Assembly: GCA_039989895.1 (NCBI GenBank)
Contig: JBDXGY010000006.1
Location: forward strand, 496,001 to 560,000
Origin: Hyphomicrobiales bacterium
GTDB taxonomy: Bacteria > Pseudomonadota > Alphaproteobacteria > Rhizobiales > JACESI01
DNA length: 64,000 bases
Reading direction: 5' to 3'
Shown here: one piece after another, positions 27,005-36,856 of the stretch
Layout: every line of letters begins with the position of its first letter
Position numbering within the stretch: the stretch's first letter is position 1
The notes under the pieces: generated by a model
What the model was told of the DNA's origin: nothing
Seen by the model: the letters and a program-made list of their open reading frames with translations, nothing else
The model's database searches: none
Made by a program: the position numbers and the translations under genes

Positions 27005-28222
27005 TTAGGCCACTTTCTTGTTGAGAGACTGTTTGAGACCAAGCTGTGGCTGTGTCTTGCCTGTTTTATATATTTTTTTGTTAGTCTGTATGTTGTTGGT
27101 ATAGAGCTGTTCTGCATGTTCTATTGCTCCGAGCATTTGATCATCAAGAAGACCTTTGCCATGTGCAACTTGAAGTATACCTAAATCAGGGCTGTTGTTC
27201 GCCTCAACGATAAGAGGACCATCTTTTGTTATAGTGACATCGAAACCAATTAGTATGGAGTTTTCGAAGAATTTTGCTGCATATAATACGGCTTCCTTCG
27301 CTTCATCCCAATGCGGGATAATCTCACCCTTAATCTGAACGCCAGTTTCAGGGTGAGTGTCATGAAACGACCCGTCAATTCCAGATTTGTCTAGTCCAGC
27401 GTGAAGCTTGCCTGTTTCGCAATCTACAGCAGCTAGCAGATTACCATCTCTCCAGAAGTTATCAGCCATGTTATTCTTGCCGCTAATTTTCATGCTTGCC
27501 CGGTAAACTTCTGGGCCATTACCCTGATCAAGAGTAGCTATTCGAATAGTAGATAAACCAGATGCGCTGATGTTCTTCAAAAATGGATGCGGCGTGATGT
27601 ACTCTTGTATCAGATAGTCACTCTTGAAATTATCATGAATGCTCTTCCACATATCTTCTAGTGAAAAGCGCTCTCCATTTACAGTTGTGATCTCTTGCTT
27701 GTCTTTGTCATAGGACTTGAATGCAACTGCCCCAAGGCTTTTCAAAGAGTTGGATGGCTTACCAAACAAAGGAAATTTTGCCGCAGAGAAAAACGCATGC
27801 AGTTCTTCAGTGCTTTTCAGGTTCTTTGTAACTTTGAGTGGGTTTTGGGCAGAGATAACCGCAATGGTATTTGTCGTTTTCAGCCCAATACCTTTCATCA
27901 TTACTTCAAAGCCAATTTTGCTTTCAATCAACTGTGCCCATGGATTGATAGAAGCAAATTTTTTCCAAATATCAGTTGACTTGTTTATACCTACGAATTC
28001 TTTTTTTTGCTGCTTGGTGAAACGTTTGTCATCGAACAGGCAAAAGTCATAATATTCATTAGCCAGAAGTTTGTTGTTTCGTATGCTTAAGCTAGCGAGC
28101 TCTTTTAACTGACCACCCAAAGATTTGCCATGTTCCTTGACCACGCGAGGCAAGATGTCTGCCATTGATTGCGTTTCTTTTTGCGCGACGGCGTCTAGGA
28201 CAGTATTTTGAGGTTTGGTCAT
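27005..28222 (-). CDS. ATP-grasp protein, sugar-transfer-associated type
   Basis: The product is about 405 residues. From the middle onward it reads as an ATP-grasp domain: LFGKPSNSLKS (a nucleotide-contact lysine strand), DYLIQEYITPHP near the central region, GLSTIRIATL, and the metal-binding end IGFDVTITKDGPLIVEANN-SPDLG. The closest family I recognise is the sugar-transfer-associated ATP-grasp group, found in polysaccharide loci; the substrate is unknown. I use the ATG at 28222 because GGTGGA precedes it, though an ATG four codons upstream is possible. The gene faces rpoC tail to tail in a gap that normally joins rpoC to rpsL, and it lies between rpoC and a decayed rpoC copy, which suggests gain by insertion. 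Confidence 0.72.
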   Translation of the reverse strand: MTKPQNTVLDAVAQKETQSMADILPRVVKEHGKSLGGQLKELASLSIRNNKLLANEYYDFCLFDDKRFTKQQKKEFVGINKSTDIWKKFASINPWAQLIESKIGFEVMMKGIGLKTTNTIAVISAQNPLKVTKNLKSTEELHAFFSAAKFPLFGKPSNSLKSLGAVAFKSYDKDKQEITTVNGERFSLEDMWKSIHDNFKSDYLIQEYITPHPFLKNISASGLSTIRIATLDQGNGPEVYRASMKISGKNNMADNFWRDGNLLAAVDCETGKLHAGLDKSGIDGSFHDTHPETGVQIKGEIIPHWDEAKEAVLYAAKFFENSILIGFDVTITKDGPLIVEANNSPDLGILQVAHGKGLLDDQMLGAIEHAEQLYTNNIQTNKKIYKTGKTQPQLGLKQSLNKKVA

Positions 28223-28350
28223 ATGTTCCACCATATTGATATGAGATTAGATCCAATACATTTGTCGAGATTCGCTTAAGTTTAGGTAAATTTTAGTTTC
28301 GAGCCTGATTTGCTGCGTAATAATCATGCATGCACACAAATAGCAGTGGG

Positions 28351-28622
28351 GATGGTCATCCAATTATCGTGCTTTCACAAGATATGGTTCTCAGGCTTTA
28401 TTCCTTCTCACTTGTTGCAGAAAATGAACAGGACGAAGGCATGACGTTTCGGATATAGCGGTTCTCTCGCCAAGACTTCACATCAAAGCCTCATCAATAC
28501 ACTACAAGCAGGTGCGGGTGATTTGACATTGGCCAACGACAAAACCAACCCCGCCAAATAGGGCAGGGCTTATTGTTATGAAATTAAATGCGCGGTCCCC
28601 CGGGTCCGCGTTTTTGTTTTGG
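28351..28622 (+). pseudogene. rpoC: Decayed partial duplicate of rpoC including its terminator
   Basis: Positions 28351-28459 align with rpoC 24121-24229 at roughly 80 percent identity by eye, without gaps for about 100 bases, covering RpoC residues from about 497 and reading DGHPIIVLSQDMVLRL before an in-frame TAG at 28456-28458. A second block, about 28547-28622, matches the last rpoC codons and the sequence after them (TAGGGCAGGG at 28559-28568 equals 26851-26860). About 2.5 kb of rpoC is missing between the blocks. It cannot encode a working subunit. The sequence between the blocks (about 28460-28546) is not clearly related to anything. The 128 bases before it, back to the ATP-grasp start, hold no gene. 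Confidence 0.85.
28591..28615 (+). terminator. Copy of the rpoC terminator in the rpoC remnant
   Basis: CGCGG (28591-28595) pairs with CCGCG (28606-28610), extended by CCC/GGG across one T-T mismatch, and is followed by five T residues. It corresponds to the rpoC terminator and retains a foldable stem although the sequence has drifted. Confidence 0.6.
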
Positions 28623-28704
28623 GGGGTGGGGAATTCGAAAGGCTACTCTCTGTGTATTTTTCCTTACTTCTGATCGAAGAACTACCTCAATAAAATTTAG
28701 TTAT

Positions 28705-30045
28705 TTATGATGCGGTACTAGTTTTCATTGGTAACTGAAAGACGTCTAAGCTTTTAGCGATGAGATCGCGTAAATATTCGCGTGGCTTTTCGCCGCGAAA
28801 GTAATCATTCACCTGATCGCTTTGACCAGGTGTCATCTTTTGATCATGCGGGTGAACTATTAAGCTCCAAACATCAAATAATACTTTTTCTTCATCGGCA
28901 GCATCTTGTTCTGGTGGGTTTTGAAGCTGAAAAATGGCCAATAAATCGTCCCTTGTCATCTGCCCCAAACGCGCTTTTTCTAAAGTCTCTGGCGCCAGCA
29001 CTTTAATGATTAACAAGCTAGCTTGAAGAGCGCGACCCATCTTGGAATTTACAATATTGTCTGGTGTGATCATGGCTAATGTGGCTATTTTTTCAACATC
29101 CCTAAGACTAAGGCCTAAATGGTGATCTACAAAACCAAGATAGTCCTCTAGACGTCCAAATTTCCATGACTTGGTTAGACCGAGTTGCCCTGATACTTGG
29201 CGAAAATGTTGTATAGGGATATGAGCTGAGCCGTAGTGTTGTCTTATGGGCGGAACCAGTGGCATTGTTATGCTTATAAACTTCTGAAGATAGCGCTCGC
29301 CTTCAACCGCTTCTCCATATCTTGCTCTCACACTATTCGCGAGCTGTTTTAAGTTAACTCCTAGAATGAAATGGATCCCCTCTACCTTAAAGAAGTGTTT
29401 CATGACTTCCAGCATATCAAGCGCATAATCGGGGCGACAGCGATCTAGCTCATCGACAATGATTACAAGTTTCTGCTCCTTTGCTAATTCTTCCAATGCG
29501 CTTCGAAAAGATGTCATGGCAGCTTTCCGATCATCTTCCTGTTCCCAAAATTGATCAGATAGTTTTTTAATTTCTTCTGCAGTAGCGTTCGTTGCACCAG
29601 TCAGTGTTGGCCCTATAACTTCACTTACGCCTGATGTTGCTGCTGCGAGCGCAACTCTTGCGATCGACGGCATTACTTTCAAAGCGGCGGCTTTAGCCTT
29701 CTCCCATATTTTCTCTTTATCTTCATTGTCTTTCAAGCGTTCAGAAATTGCACTGATCAAACCTATCAATGGGTCATCTAGAAAATCATCTTTAAAAGCA
29801 TCGAAATATATGATTTCAGCAGTTCCGTTGTTTTCTGATTTATGGGCGCCAGACCAGCACTTAAGAAAAACTGTTTTTCCAGCGCCCCATGGCGCATCGA
29901 GCGCTATAACTGTTGGTGTACTAAGCTTTTCTACGAGTTCAGATAATTTCTCTCCATCTTTTTCTCGACCTAGTTGGCAAACGCCTTCAAAGCCCTTCCC
30001 ATAGAGTTCTATTTCCATCTCGGGTACAGTTAAGTAATTATCCAT
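28705..30045 (-). CDS. KAP-family P-loop NTPase
   Basis: The 446-residue protein has a Walker A motif APWGAGKT (about residues 51-58) and a Walker B motif LVIIVDELDRCRPDYAL (about 193-209) with the DELDR form typical of KAP NTPases. Between them lies an alanine-rich, partly hydrophobic stretch (about 117-150), where this family often carries membrane insertions. KAP proteins occur in mobile or accessory loci and some serve in anti-phage systems, but the function here is unknown. The start is the ATG at 30045, with GTG at 30048 equally in frame and AGGCGAG upstream. It lies on the opposite strand to the surrounding ribosomal operons and has no obvious partner gene. Confidence 0.85.
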   Translation of the reverse strand: MDNYLTVPEMEIELYGKGFEGVCQLGREKDGEKLSELVEKLSTPTVIALDAPWGAGKTVFLKCWSGAHKSENNGTAEIIYFDAFKDDFLDDPLIGLISAISERLKDNEDKEKIWEKAKAAALKVMPSIARVALAAATSGVSEVIGPTLTGATNATAEEIKKLSDQFWEQEDDRKAAMTSFRSALEELAKEQKLVIIVDELDRCRPDYALDMLEVMKHFFKVEGIHFILGVNLKQLANSVRARYGEAVEGERYLQKFISITMPLVPPIRQHYGSAHIPIQHFRQVSGQLGLTKSWKFGRLEDYLGFVDHHLGLSLRDVEKIATLAMITPDNIVNSKMGRALQASLLIIKVLAPETLEKARLGQMTRDDLLAIFQLQNPPEQDAADEEKVLFDVWSLIVHPHDQKMTPGQSDQVNDYFRGEKPREYLRDLIAKSLDVFQLPMKTSTAS

Positions 30046-30244
30046 CACGTAAGCTCGCCTTTAAATTTATCTTTTAAAATTTGAAGCCTTATTCTCTACC
30101 ACCCCCACAAGAATCGCAAAACACTCATATTTTCTGAGTCTTTTGTGTGTGGCTTACACGATCGATGATTAGTGATTTTGAGCTTGTTGAATAACGCCCG
30201 TTAACCGCAGAAAACGGCCAGATTAAATAATTACAAATCCCCCC

Positions 30245-30273
30245 TTGACGGTTAGCAGGGATGGGAGTATCAA
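30245..30273 (+). promoter_or_regulatory. Candidate promoter of the str operon
   Basis: TTGACG (30245-30250) and TATCAA (30268-30273) are separated by 17 bases, an alphaproteobacterial-like housekeeping promoter. It would start a leader of about 250 bases before rpsL. The rest of the 481-base gap between the KAP gene start and rpsL shows no gene. Confidence 0.5.
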
Positions 30274-30414
30274 TCGCTCACATTCGAACAGGCGGTAAGT
30301 TGCGTCGCTTCACAGCAGTCATTGCAGTGAAATATCCAGCTTAAACGGTGTTCGTGATACATGAAGTAAACCAATAGATGCATGATTTTACTCGTAAAAT
30401 CCTCTGCTCGTTAA

Positions 30415-30478
30415 GCGCTCGCTGAAATCAGTTGAGCGCATATTTCGCTTCCAAGCGACATATGCGCCTGATTTTTTT
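30415..30478 (+). promoter_or_regulatory. rpsL leader with competing hairpins, possible attenuator
   Basis: Hairpin 1 joins GCGCTC (30415-30420) to GAGCGC (30434-30439) with CTGA/TCAG inside. Hairpin 2 joins GCGCATAT (30436-30443) to ATATGCGC (30460-30467) with TCGCTT/AAGCGA inside, and four bases later comes T7 (30472-30478). The two share 30436-30439, so they exclude each other. Hairpin 2 looks like an intrinsic terminator 49 bases before rpsL. The four-base gap before the T tract weakens it. Confidence 0.5.
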
Positions 30479-30526
30479 GATTTTAGAGATGTGTTTATAA
30501 GATGTTTGAGAGCTGAAAGGGCAAAT

Positions 30527-30898
30527 ATGCCGACGATCAACCAGTTGGTCCGCAAACCGCGCAAAGCGCCGATAAAGCGTAACAAAGTTCCAGCGATGGA
30601 AGCATGTCCGCAAAAGCGCGGCGTGTGTACTCGCGTCTATACGACCACACCAAAGAAACCAAACTCAGCCCTTCGTAAAGTGGCAAAAATTCGCCTGACG
30701 AATGGTTTTGAAGTTATTGGTTATATCCCAGGTGAGGGTCACAATCTTCAAGAGCACTCAGTAGCAATGATCCGCGGCGGCCGCGTAAAAGATTTGCCTG
30801 GTGTTCGTTATCACATCATCCGCGGTGTCCTCGATACGCAGGGCGTTAAAGACCGTAGACAGCGTCGTTCGAAATACGGCGCTAAGCGTCCTAAGTAA
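30527..30898 (+). CDS. rpsL: Ribosomal protein S12
   Basis: This 123-residue protein starts [12 protein letters not shown]; the ATG at 30527 follows GAAAGGG and matches family starts, so upstream in-frame codons are ignored. [18 protein letters not shown] and [12 protein letters not shown] carry the lysines altered in streptomycin resistance, here in wild-type form. It opens the str operon. Confidence 0.97.
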   Translation: MPTINQLVRKPRKAPIKRNKVPAMEACPQKRGVCTRVYTTTPKKPNSALRKVAKIRLTNGFEVIGYIPGEGHNLQEHSVAMIRGGRVKDLPGVRYHIIRGVLDTQGVKDRRQRRSKYGAKRPK

Positions 30899-31381
<483 letters not shown>

Positions 31382-31408
31382 TTAATATAGAAATTCGGAA
31401 CAACTCCC

Positions 31409-33496
31409 ATGGCACGCGAATATAAATTAGAAGATTACCGTAACTTTGGCATCATGGCTCACATTGATGCGGGTAAAACGACAACAACTGAGCGTATCCT
31501 GTATTACACAGGTAAAAGCCACAAAATCGGTGAAGTGCATGATGGCGCTGCAACGATGGACTGGATGGATCAAGAGCAGGAGCGTGGTATTACGATCACA
31601 TCTGCTGCAACAACGACTTTCTGGGAAGGTCGTGATGGTCAAAAACGCCGTTTTAATATTATTGATACACCGGGTCACGTTGACTTCACTATTGAAGTAG
31701 AACGCTCATTGCGCGTGCTTGATGGTGCTGTTGCGCTTCTTGATGCCAATGCTGGTGTTGAGCCGCAAACAGAAACAGTTTGGCGCCAAGCGGACAAATA
31801 CGAAGTGCCGCGCATGATCTTCGTCAATAAAATGGACAAGACCGGTGCTGATTTTTACCGCTGCCTAGAGATGATTGATGATCGTCTTGGTGCAAATGGT
31901 ATGGCAATTCAAATTCCAATCGGTGCAGAAACCGAACTTGAAGGTGTCGTTGATCTCATTGAGATGAACGCTCTTGTTTGGAAGGGTGAAGACCTTGGCG
32001 CATCTTGGGATGTTGTCGATATTCCAGCTGATCTACTCGACAAAGCAACAGAGCTTCGTGAGAAAATGATCGAAATGGCTGTCGAAATTGATGAAGAAGC
32101 CATGGAAGCTTATCTTGAGGGTAATGAGCCTGATGGAGCAACGCTACGTCGTCTTATCCGCAAAGGTACGATTGATAATACATTCGTTCCTGTTTTGTGT
32201 GGCTCTGCTTTCAAAAACAAAGGTGTTCAGCCTCTTCTTGATGCTGTTGTTGATTTCTTGCCGTCTCCTTTGGATATTCCGGCGATCAAAGGCATCAATC
32301 CGAAGGATGATTCACAGTTGGATCGTCACGCTTCAGATGAAGAGCCTCTTTCAATGCTCGCTTTCAAGCTGATGGATGACCAATATGGTGCGCTGACATT
32401 CTGCCGGATTTATTCTGGTGTTCTGACTGCTGGTTCAACATTGATGAACACAGTGAAAGAAAAGAAAGAGCGCATTGGCCGTATGTTGTTGATGCATTCA
32501 ATCGAACGTGAAGAAATTAAAGAAGCCTATGCTGGTGATATTGTTGCTGTTGTTGGTCTGAAGGACACAACGACAGGCGACACGCTATGCGACACAGCAA
32601 ATCCGGTTATTTTGGAGCGTATGGAGTTCCCTGAGCCGGTTATTGAGATCGCGATTGAGCCGAAAACCAAAGTTGACCAAGAGAAAATGGGTATTGCCCT
32701 TAATCGCTTGGCCGCTGAAGATCCATCATTCCGCGTTAAAACGGACGAAGAATCTGGTCAGACAATTATGGCGGGTATGGGTGAGCTTCACCTCGATATC
32801 CTCGTTGATCGTATGAAGCGTGAATTTAACGTGGAAGCAAATATCGGTGCGCCTCAAGTGGCATATCGTGAAACAATCACCCGTGAATTCGATGCTGATT
32901 ACACGCACAAGAAACAATCAGGTGGTTCAGGTCAGTTTGCTCGCGTTAAAATTATTTTTGAACCAAACACAGACAGCGAAGAGTTTTCTTTCATCAGCAA
33001 GATTGTTGGTGGTGCTGTCCCTAAAGAATATATCCCAGGCGTTGAAAAAGGTCTTGAGAGTGTCATGAATGCTGGTCCAGTGGCTGGCTTCCCGATGCTT
33101 GGCGTGAAAGCCACTCTTTATGATGGTTCATATCACGATGTTGATTCAAGTGTTCTTGCTTTTGAGATTGCGGCTCGTGCCTGCTTCCGTGAAAATAAGA
33201 ACAATCTTGGCGCGGTTCTTCTTGAGCCAATTATGAAGGTGGAAGTTGTTTCACCTGAAGAGTATACAGGTTCTGTTATTGGTGATCTGACTTCCCGTCG
33301 TGGACAGGTTCAAGGACAGGATGTGCGCGGTAATGCTAACGTCATCGACGCAATGGTGCCGCTTGCCAATATGTTTGGCTATATCAATACGCTACGCTCT
33401 ATGTCTCAGGGCCGCGCAAACTACACAATGCAATTTGATCACTATGAGCAAGTGCCAACCGCACTCGCCCAAGAGATTCAATCGAAAATGGCCTAG
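31409..33496 (+). CDS. fusA: Elongation factor G
   Basis: This 695-residue GTPase drives translocation and, with RRF, ribosome recycling. The P loop is [12 protein letters not shown] (about residues 17-28), the G3 motif DTPGHVDFT and the G4 motif NKMDKTGAD. Domain IV ([10 protein letters not shown] region) and the C-terminal fold are intact. Confidence 0.99.
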   Translation: MAREYKLEDYRNFGIMAHIDAGKTTTTERILYYTGKSHKIGEVHDGAATMDWMDQEQERGITITSAATTTFWEGRDGQKRRFNIIDTPGHVDFTIEVERSLRVLDGAVALLDANAGVEPQTETVWRQADKYEVPRMIFVNKMDKTGADFYRCLEMIDDRLGANGMAIQIPIGAETELEGVVDLIEMNALVWKGEDLGASWDVVDIPADLLDKATELREKMIEMAVEIDEEAMEAYLEGNEPDGATLRRLIRKGTIDNTFVPVLCGSAFKNKGVQPLLDAVVDFLPSPLDIPAIKGINPKDDSQLDRHASDEEPLSMLAFKLMDDQYGALTFCRIYSGVLTAGSTLMNTVKEKKERIGRMLLMHSIEREEIKEAYAGDIVAVVGLKDTTTGDTLCDTANPVILERMEFPEPVIEIAIEPKTKVDQEKMGIALNRLAAEDPSFRVKTDEESGQTIMAGMGELHLDILVDRMKREFNVEANIGAPQVAYRETITREFDADYTHKKQSGGSGQFARVKIIFEPNTDSEEFSFISKIVGGAVPKEYIPGVEKGLESVMNAGPVAGFPMLGVKATLYDGSYHDVDSSVLAFEIAARACFRENKNNLGAVLLEPIMKVEVVSPEEYTGSVIGDLTSRRGQVQGQDVRGNANVIDAMVPLANMFGYINTLRSMSQGRANYTMQFDHYEQVPTALAQEIQSKMA

Positions 33497-33557
33497 TGGC
33501 CACTAACTGAAGACGACCGCTAGGTCATAGATAATCGAGAGAGAACGGAGAGTTCTG

Positions 33558-34733
33558 ATGGCAAAAGAAAAATTTGAACGCAATAAACCACACGTCAACA
33601 TCGGCACAATCGGCCACGTTGATCATGGTAAGACAACATTGACAGCTGCGATCACTAAATACTTTGGTGATTTCCAAGCTTATGACCAAATCGATGGTGC
33701 TCCTGAAGAGCGTGCCCGCGGTATTACAATTTCTACAGCTCACGTTGAGTATGAAACTGAAGGCCGTCACTATGCGCACGTTGATTGTCCAGGTCACGCC
33801 GATTATGTGAAAAACATGATCACTGGTGCTGCTCAGATGGATGGCGCAATTCTAGTTTGTTCAGCAGCTGACGGCCCTATGCCTCAGACACGTGAGCACA
33901 TTCTGCTTGCTCGTCAGGTTGGCGTGCCTTCGCTTGTTGTTTTCTTGAACAAAGTTGATCAGGTTGATGATGAAGAACTTCTTGAACTCGTAGAAATGGA
34001 AGTTCGTGAGCTTCTTTCTTCATACGATTTCCCTGGCGATGATATTCCGATCGTTTCTGGTTCTGCTCTTGCCGCAATGGATGGCAGCAAGCCTGAAATC
34101 GGCGAAGAAAAAATCAAAGAGCTTATGGCTGCTGTTGATGAGTATATCCCAACTCCTGAGCGTCCTATTGATCAGCCGTTCCTGATGCCTATTGAGGATG
34201 TGTTCTCAATTTCAGGTCGTGGTACTGTTGTAACAGGTCGTGTTGAGCGCGGTGTTGTTAAAGTTGGCGAAGAAATTGAAATCGTTGGCGTCAAAGACAC
34301 TCAAAAAACAACATGTACTGGTGTTGAAATGTTCCGCAAATTGCTTGACCAAGGTGAAGCTGGCGACAACATTGGTGCTTTGATCCGTGGTGTTGACCGT
34401 GAAGAAGTTGAACGTGGTCAAGTTCTTTGTAAGCCTGGTTCTGTTAACCCGCATACAAAATTCACAGCTGAAGCCTACATCCTAACCAAAGATGAGGGTG
34501 GTCGTCATACACCATTCTTCACCAACTACCGTCCACAGTTTTACTTCCGTACAACTGACGTGACTGGTGTTGTTTCTCTGCCAGCTGGCACAGAAATGGT
34601 TATGCCTGGCGACAATGTATCTGTTGAAGTTGAACTGATTGTGCCAATCGCCATGGAAGATGGTCTACGTTTCGCGATCCGCGAAGGTGGCCGTACCGTT
34701 GGTGCTGGCGTGGTTGCTAAAATCATCGAATAG
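33558..34733 (+). CDS. tuf: Elongation factor Tu
   Basis: The 391-residue GTPase carries aminoacyl-tRNA to the ribosome. It has [11 protein letters not shown] (P loop), [12 protein letters not shown] (G3) and NKVDQVDD (G4), and ends with a typical [10 protein letters not shown] barrel. GGAGAG precedes the start. A terminator follows at 34741-34770, closing the str operon. Confidence 0.99.
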   Translation: MAKEKFERNKPHVNIGTIGHVDHGKTTLTAAITKYFGDFQAYDQIDGAPEERARGITISTAHVEYETEGRHYAHVDCPGHADYVKNMITGAAQMDGAILVCSAADGPMPQTREHILLARQVGVPSLVVFLNKVDQVDDEELLELVEMEVRELLSSYDFPGDDIPIVSGSALAAMDGSKPEIGEEKIKELMAAVDEYIPTPERPIDQPFLMPIEDVFSISGRGTVVTGRVERGVVKVGEEIEIVGVKDTQKTTCTGVEMFRKLLDQGEAGDNIGALIRGVDREEVERGQVLCKPGSVNPHTKFTAEAYILTKDEGGRHTPFFTNYRPQFYFRTTDVTGVVSLPAGTEMVMPGDNVSVEVELIVPIAMEDGLRFAIREGGRTVGAGVVAKIIE

Positions 34734-34740
34734 ATTAAAG

Positions 34741-34770
34741 GGCGCACGGCTTTTCGTCGCGCGCCTTTTT
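34741..34770 (+). terminator. Intrinsic terminator after tuf
   Basis: GGCGC (34741-34745) pairs with GCGCC (34761-34765); inside, CGGC pairs with GTCG across one A-C mismatch, leaving a TTTTC loop. Five T residues follow (34766-34770). A second hairpin, CACACG/CGTGTG (34771-34786), follows immediately without a T tract. Confidence 0.82.
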
Positions 34771-34810
34771 CACACGGTTTCGTGTGGTAATTCTGTAACA
34801 AACTAGCTGG

Positions 34811-34827
34811 CATAACGTTCGGTTATG
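34811..34827 (+). promoter_or_regulatory. Small hairpin in the rpsJ leader
   Basis: CATAAC (34811-34816) and GTTATG (34822-34827) form a perfect 6-bp stem with a five-base loop, 37 bases before rpsJ. It could take part in S10-operon leader control, but no L4-type site is recognisable. Confidence 0.3.
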
Positions 34828-34864
34828 TTGGTCATTTGAAACGCATCCCTTGGGGACGAAGTTT

Positions 34865-35173
34865 ATGAACGGTCAAAACATTCGCATCCGTCTTAAGGCG
34901 TTCGATCATCGCATTCTTGATGCATCGACTCTTGAGATTGTGAATACGGCAAAGCGCACCGGCGCACAGGTACGTGGACCAATTCCACTGCCTACACGTA
35001 TTGAAAAATACACGGTGAACCGCTCGCCACACATTGATAAGAAAAGCCGTGAGCAGTTTGAAATGCGCACACACAAAAGGCTTTTAGATATTGTCGAACC
35101 AACGCCGCAGACAGTGGACGCGCTTATGAAGCTCGACCTAGCAGCCGGTGTAGACGTAGAGATCAAACTCTAG
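34865..35173 (+). CDS. rpsJ: Ribosomal protein S10
   Basis: This 102-residue protein also acts as NusE in antitermination. It reads [16 protein letters not shown] at the start; the ATG at 34865 follows GGGGACGAAG. It begins the S10 operon, which runs unbroken to rpsQ. Confidence 0.97.
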   Translation: MNGQNIRIRLKAFDHRILDASTLEIVNTAKRTGAQVRGPIPLPTRIEKYTVNRSPHIDKKSREQFEMRTHKRLLDIVEPTPQTVDALMKLDLAAGVDVEIKL

Positions 35174-35212
35174 AACCGTTTTGGTTTCTAGTAGAAGAAA
35201 GAAGAGGACGCC

Positions 35213-35932
35213 ATGCGTTCAGGAGTGATTGCACAGAAGGTCGGAATGACCCGCATCTACAATGATGCCGGGGAAGGTGTTCCTGTAACCGTTCTGAAGC
35301 TGGATACTTGTCAGGTTGTTGCTCATCGTACAGATGAAGCAAATGGCTACACAGCCATGCAGCTTGGTTCAGGTTTCCGCAAAGTGAAAAATACACCAAA
35401 GGCATTGCGCGGACATTTCGCCGTTGCCAAAGTTGAGCCTAAAAGAAAAGTGGCTGAGTTCAGAGTTGATGCAACCAACCTCATTGAAGTTGGCGCTGAA
35501 ATTACTGCAGACCATTTTGTTGATGGCCAGCGTGTGGATGTAACAGGCACATCAATCGGTAAAGGTTTTGCCGGCGCGATGAAACGACACAACTTTGGCG
35601 GCATGCGTGCCTCTCATGGTGTATCTATTTCTCACCGTGCCCATGGTTCAACTGGCCAGTGTCAGGACCCCGGTAAAGTCTTCAAAGGTAAGAGGATGGC
35701 GGGTCATATGGGTGCTGAACGTGTGACAACACAAAACGTAGAGGTTGTTAAAACCGACGTTGAGCGTGGTCTTATCATGATTAAAGGCGCTGTTCCTGGT
35801 TCTAAAGGTGGTTGGATTTTAGTTCGTGATTCAGTTAAACGCGGACGTCCAGACAATGCTCCATTGCCTGGTGCATTTAAAGCCGCAGTCGGTGCTGATA
35901 AAGCAGAAGCTACAAGTGAGGGTGCAGAATAA
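35213..35932 (+). CDS. rplC: Ribosomal protein L3
   Basis: The 239-residue protein has the [16 protein letters not shown] opening and the long central loop with [18 protein letters not shown] that reaches the peptidyl transferase centre; the following [21 protein letters not shown] is the usual methylated-Gln region. Its stop shares a base with the rplD start (TAATG). Confidence 0.98.
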   Translation: MRSGVIAQKVGMTRIYNDAGEGVPVTVLKLDTCQVVAHRTDEANGYTAMQLGSGFRKVKNTPKALRGHFAVAKVEPKRKVAEFRVDATNLIEVGAEITADHFVDGQRVDVTGTSIGKGFAGAMKRHNFGGMRASHGVSISHRAHGSTGQCQDPGKVFKGKRMAGHMGAERVTTQNVEVVKTDVERGLIMIKGAVPGSKGGWILVRDSVKRGRPDNAPLPGAFKAAVGADKAEATSEGAE

Positions 35933-36549
35933 TGGAACTCTCAGTAAAAACTCTAGAAGGCAAAGCCGCGGGTAAGGTCAAACTTTCCGATGATGTTTTC
36001 GGTCTTGATCCTCGCAGTGATATTTTAGCACGCATGGTTCGTTACCAGCTTGCAAAACGCCAAGCTGGCACGCATTTAGCAAAAACACGCTCAGAACTTG
36101 ATGCAACAGGCAAAAAGTTTGTTCGCCAAAAAGGTTCTGGTGGCGCACGTCACGGCGATCGCAAAGCGCCACAGTTTCGTGGTGGTGGTAAAGCGTTTGG
36201 TCCAAATGTCCGCGACCATGCCCACAGTTTGCCTAAAAAGATCCGTGCCCTTGCTTTGAAGCATGCACTTTCTTCGAAAGTAAAATCTGAAAGCTTGATC
36301 ATTCTTGATGATGCTAAATCAGATGGAAAAACGAAGACGTTAAAAGGTAGTTTCGGCAAACTAGGTCTTGCCAATGCTTTGGTTATTGGCGGTAGCGAGC
36401 TGGATAATGGTTTTGCGCTAGCCAGCCGCAACATTCCTAATGTGGATGTGCTGCCGGTACAGGGCATTAATGTTTATGACATTTTGCGCCGCGACACACT
36501 TGTGTTGACCAAGGCAGCAGTGGAAGCACTTGAGGAGCGGTTCAAATGA
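35932..36549 (+). CDS. rplD: Ribosomal protein L4
   Basis: This 205-residue protein lines the peptide exit tunnel through the loop near residues 60-95 ([20 protein letters not shown]). In some bacteria L4 represses the S10 operon. It overlaps rplC at its start and rplW at its end (ATGA). Confidence 0.97.
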   Translation: MELSVKTLEGKAAGKVKLSDDVFGLDPRSDILARMVRYQLAKRQAGTHLAKTRSELDATGKKFVRQKGSGGARHGDRKAPQFRGGGKAFGPNVRDHAHSLPKKIRALALKHALSSKVKSESLIILDDAKSDGKTKTLKGSFGKLGLANALVIGGSELDNGFALASRNIPNVDVLPVQGINVYDILRRDTLVLTKAAVEALEERFK

Positions 36550-36839
36550 GCAATTTAAGCCACTATGATATCATCCGCTCACCGGTGATCACAGAGAAGT
36601 CGACAATGGCTTCCGAAAACAATCAAGTTGTTTTCAACGTGGCGCCTGATGCGACAAAGCCTGAGATTAAAAAAGCAGTTGAAACATTGTTCTCTGTTAA
36701 AGTAAAAGCAGTCAACACACTGAACCGTAAGGGTAAAGTGAAACGTTTCCGTGGCATGATCGGCAAACAAAACGACGTTAAAAAAGCAATTGTGACGCTC
36801 CAAGAAGGCAGCACAATTGACGTCACGACGGGTCTTTAA
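36546..36839 (+). CDS. rplW: Ribosomal protein L23
   Basis: The 97-residue exit-site protein provides the docking point for trigger factor and SRP. It has the [17 protein letters not shown] opening typical of bacterial L23 and a [16 protein letters not shown] loop. It is translationally coupled to rplD by a four-base overlap. Confidence 0.97.
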   Translation: MSNLSHYDIIRSPVITEKSTMASENNQVVFNVAPDATKPEIKKAVETLFSVKVKAVNTLNRKGKVKRFRGMIGKQNDVKKAIVTLQEGSTIDVTTGL

Positions 36840-36856
36840 GGGTAGAGTGAAATAAG

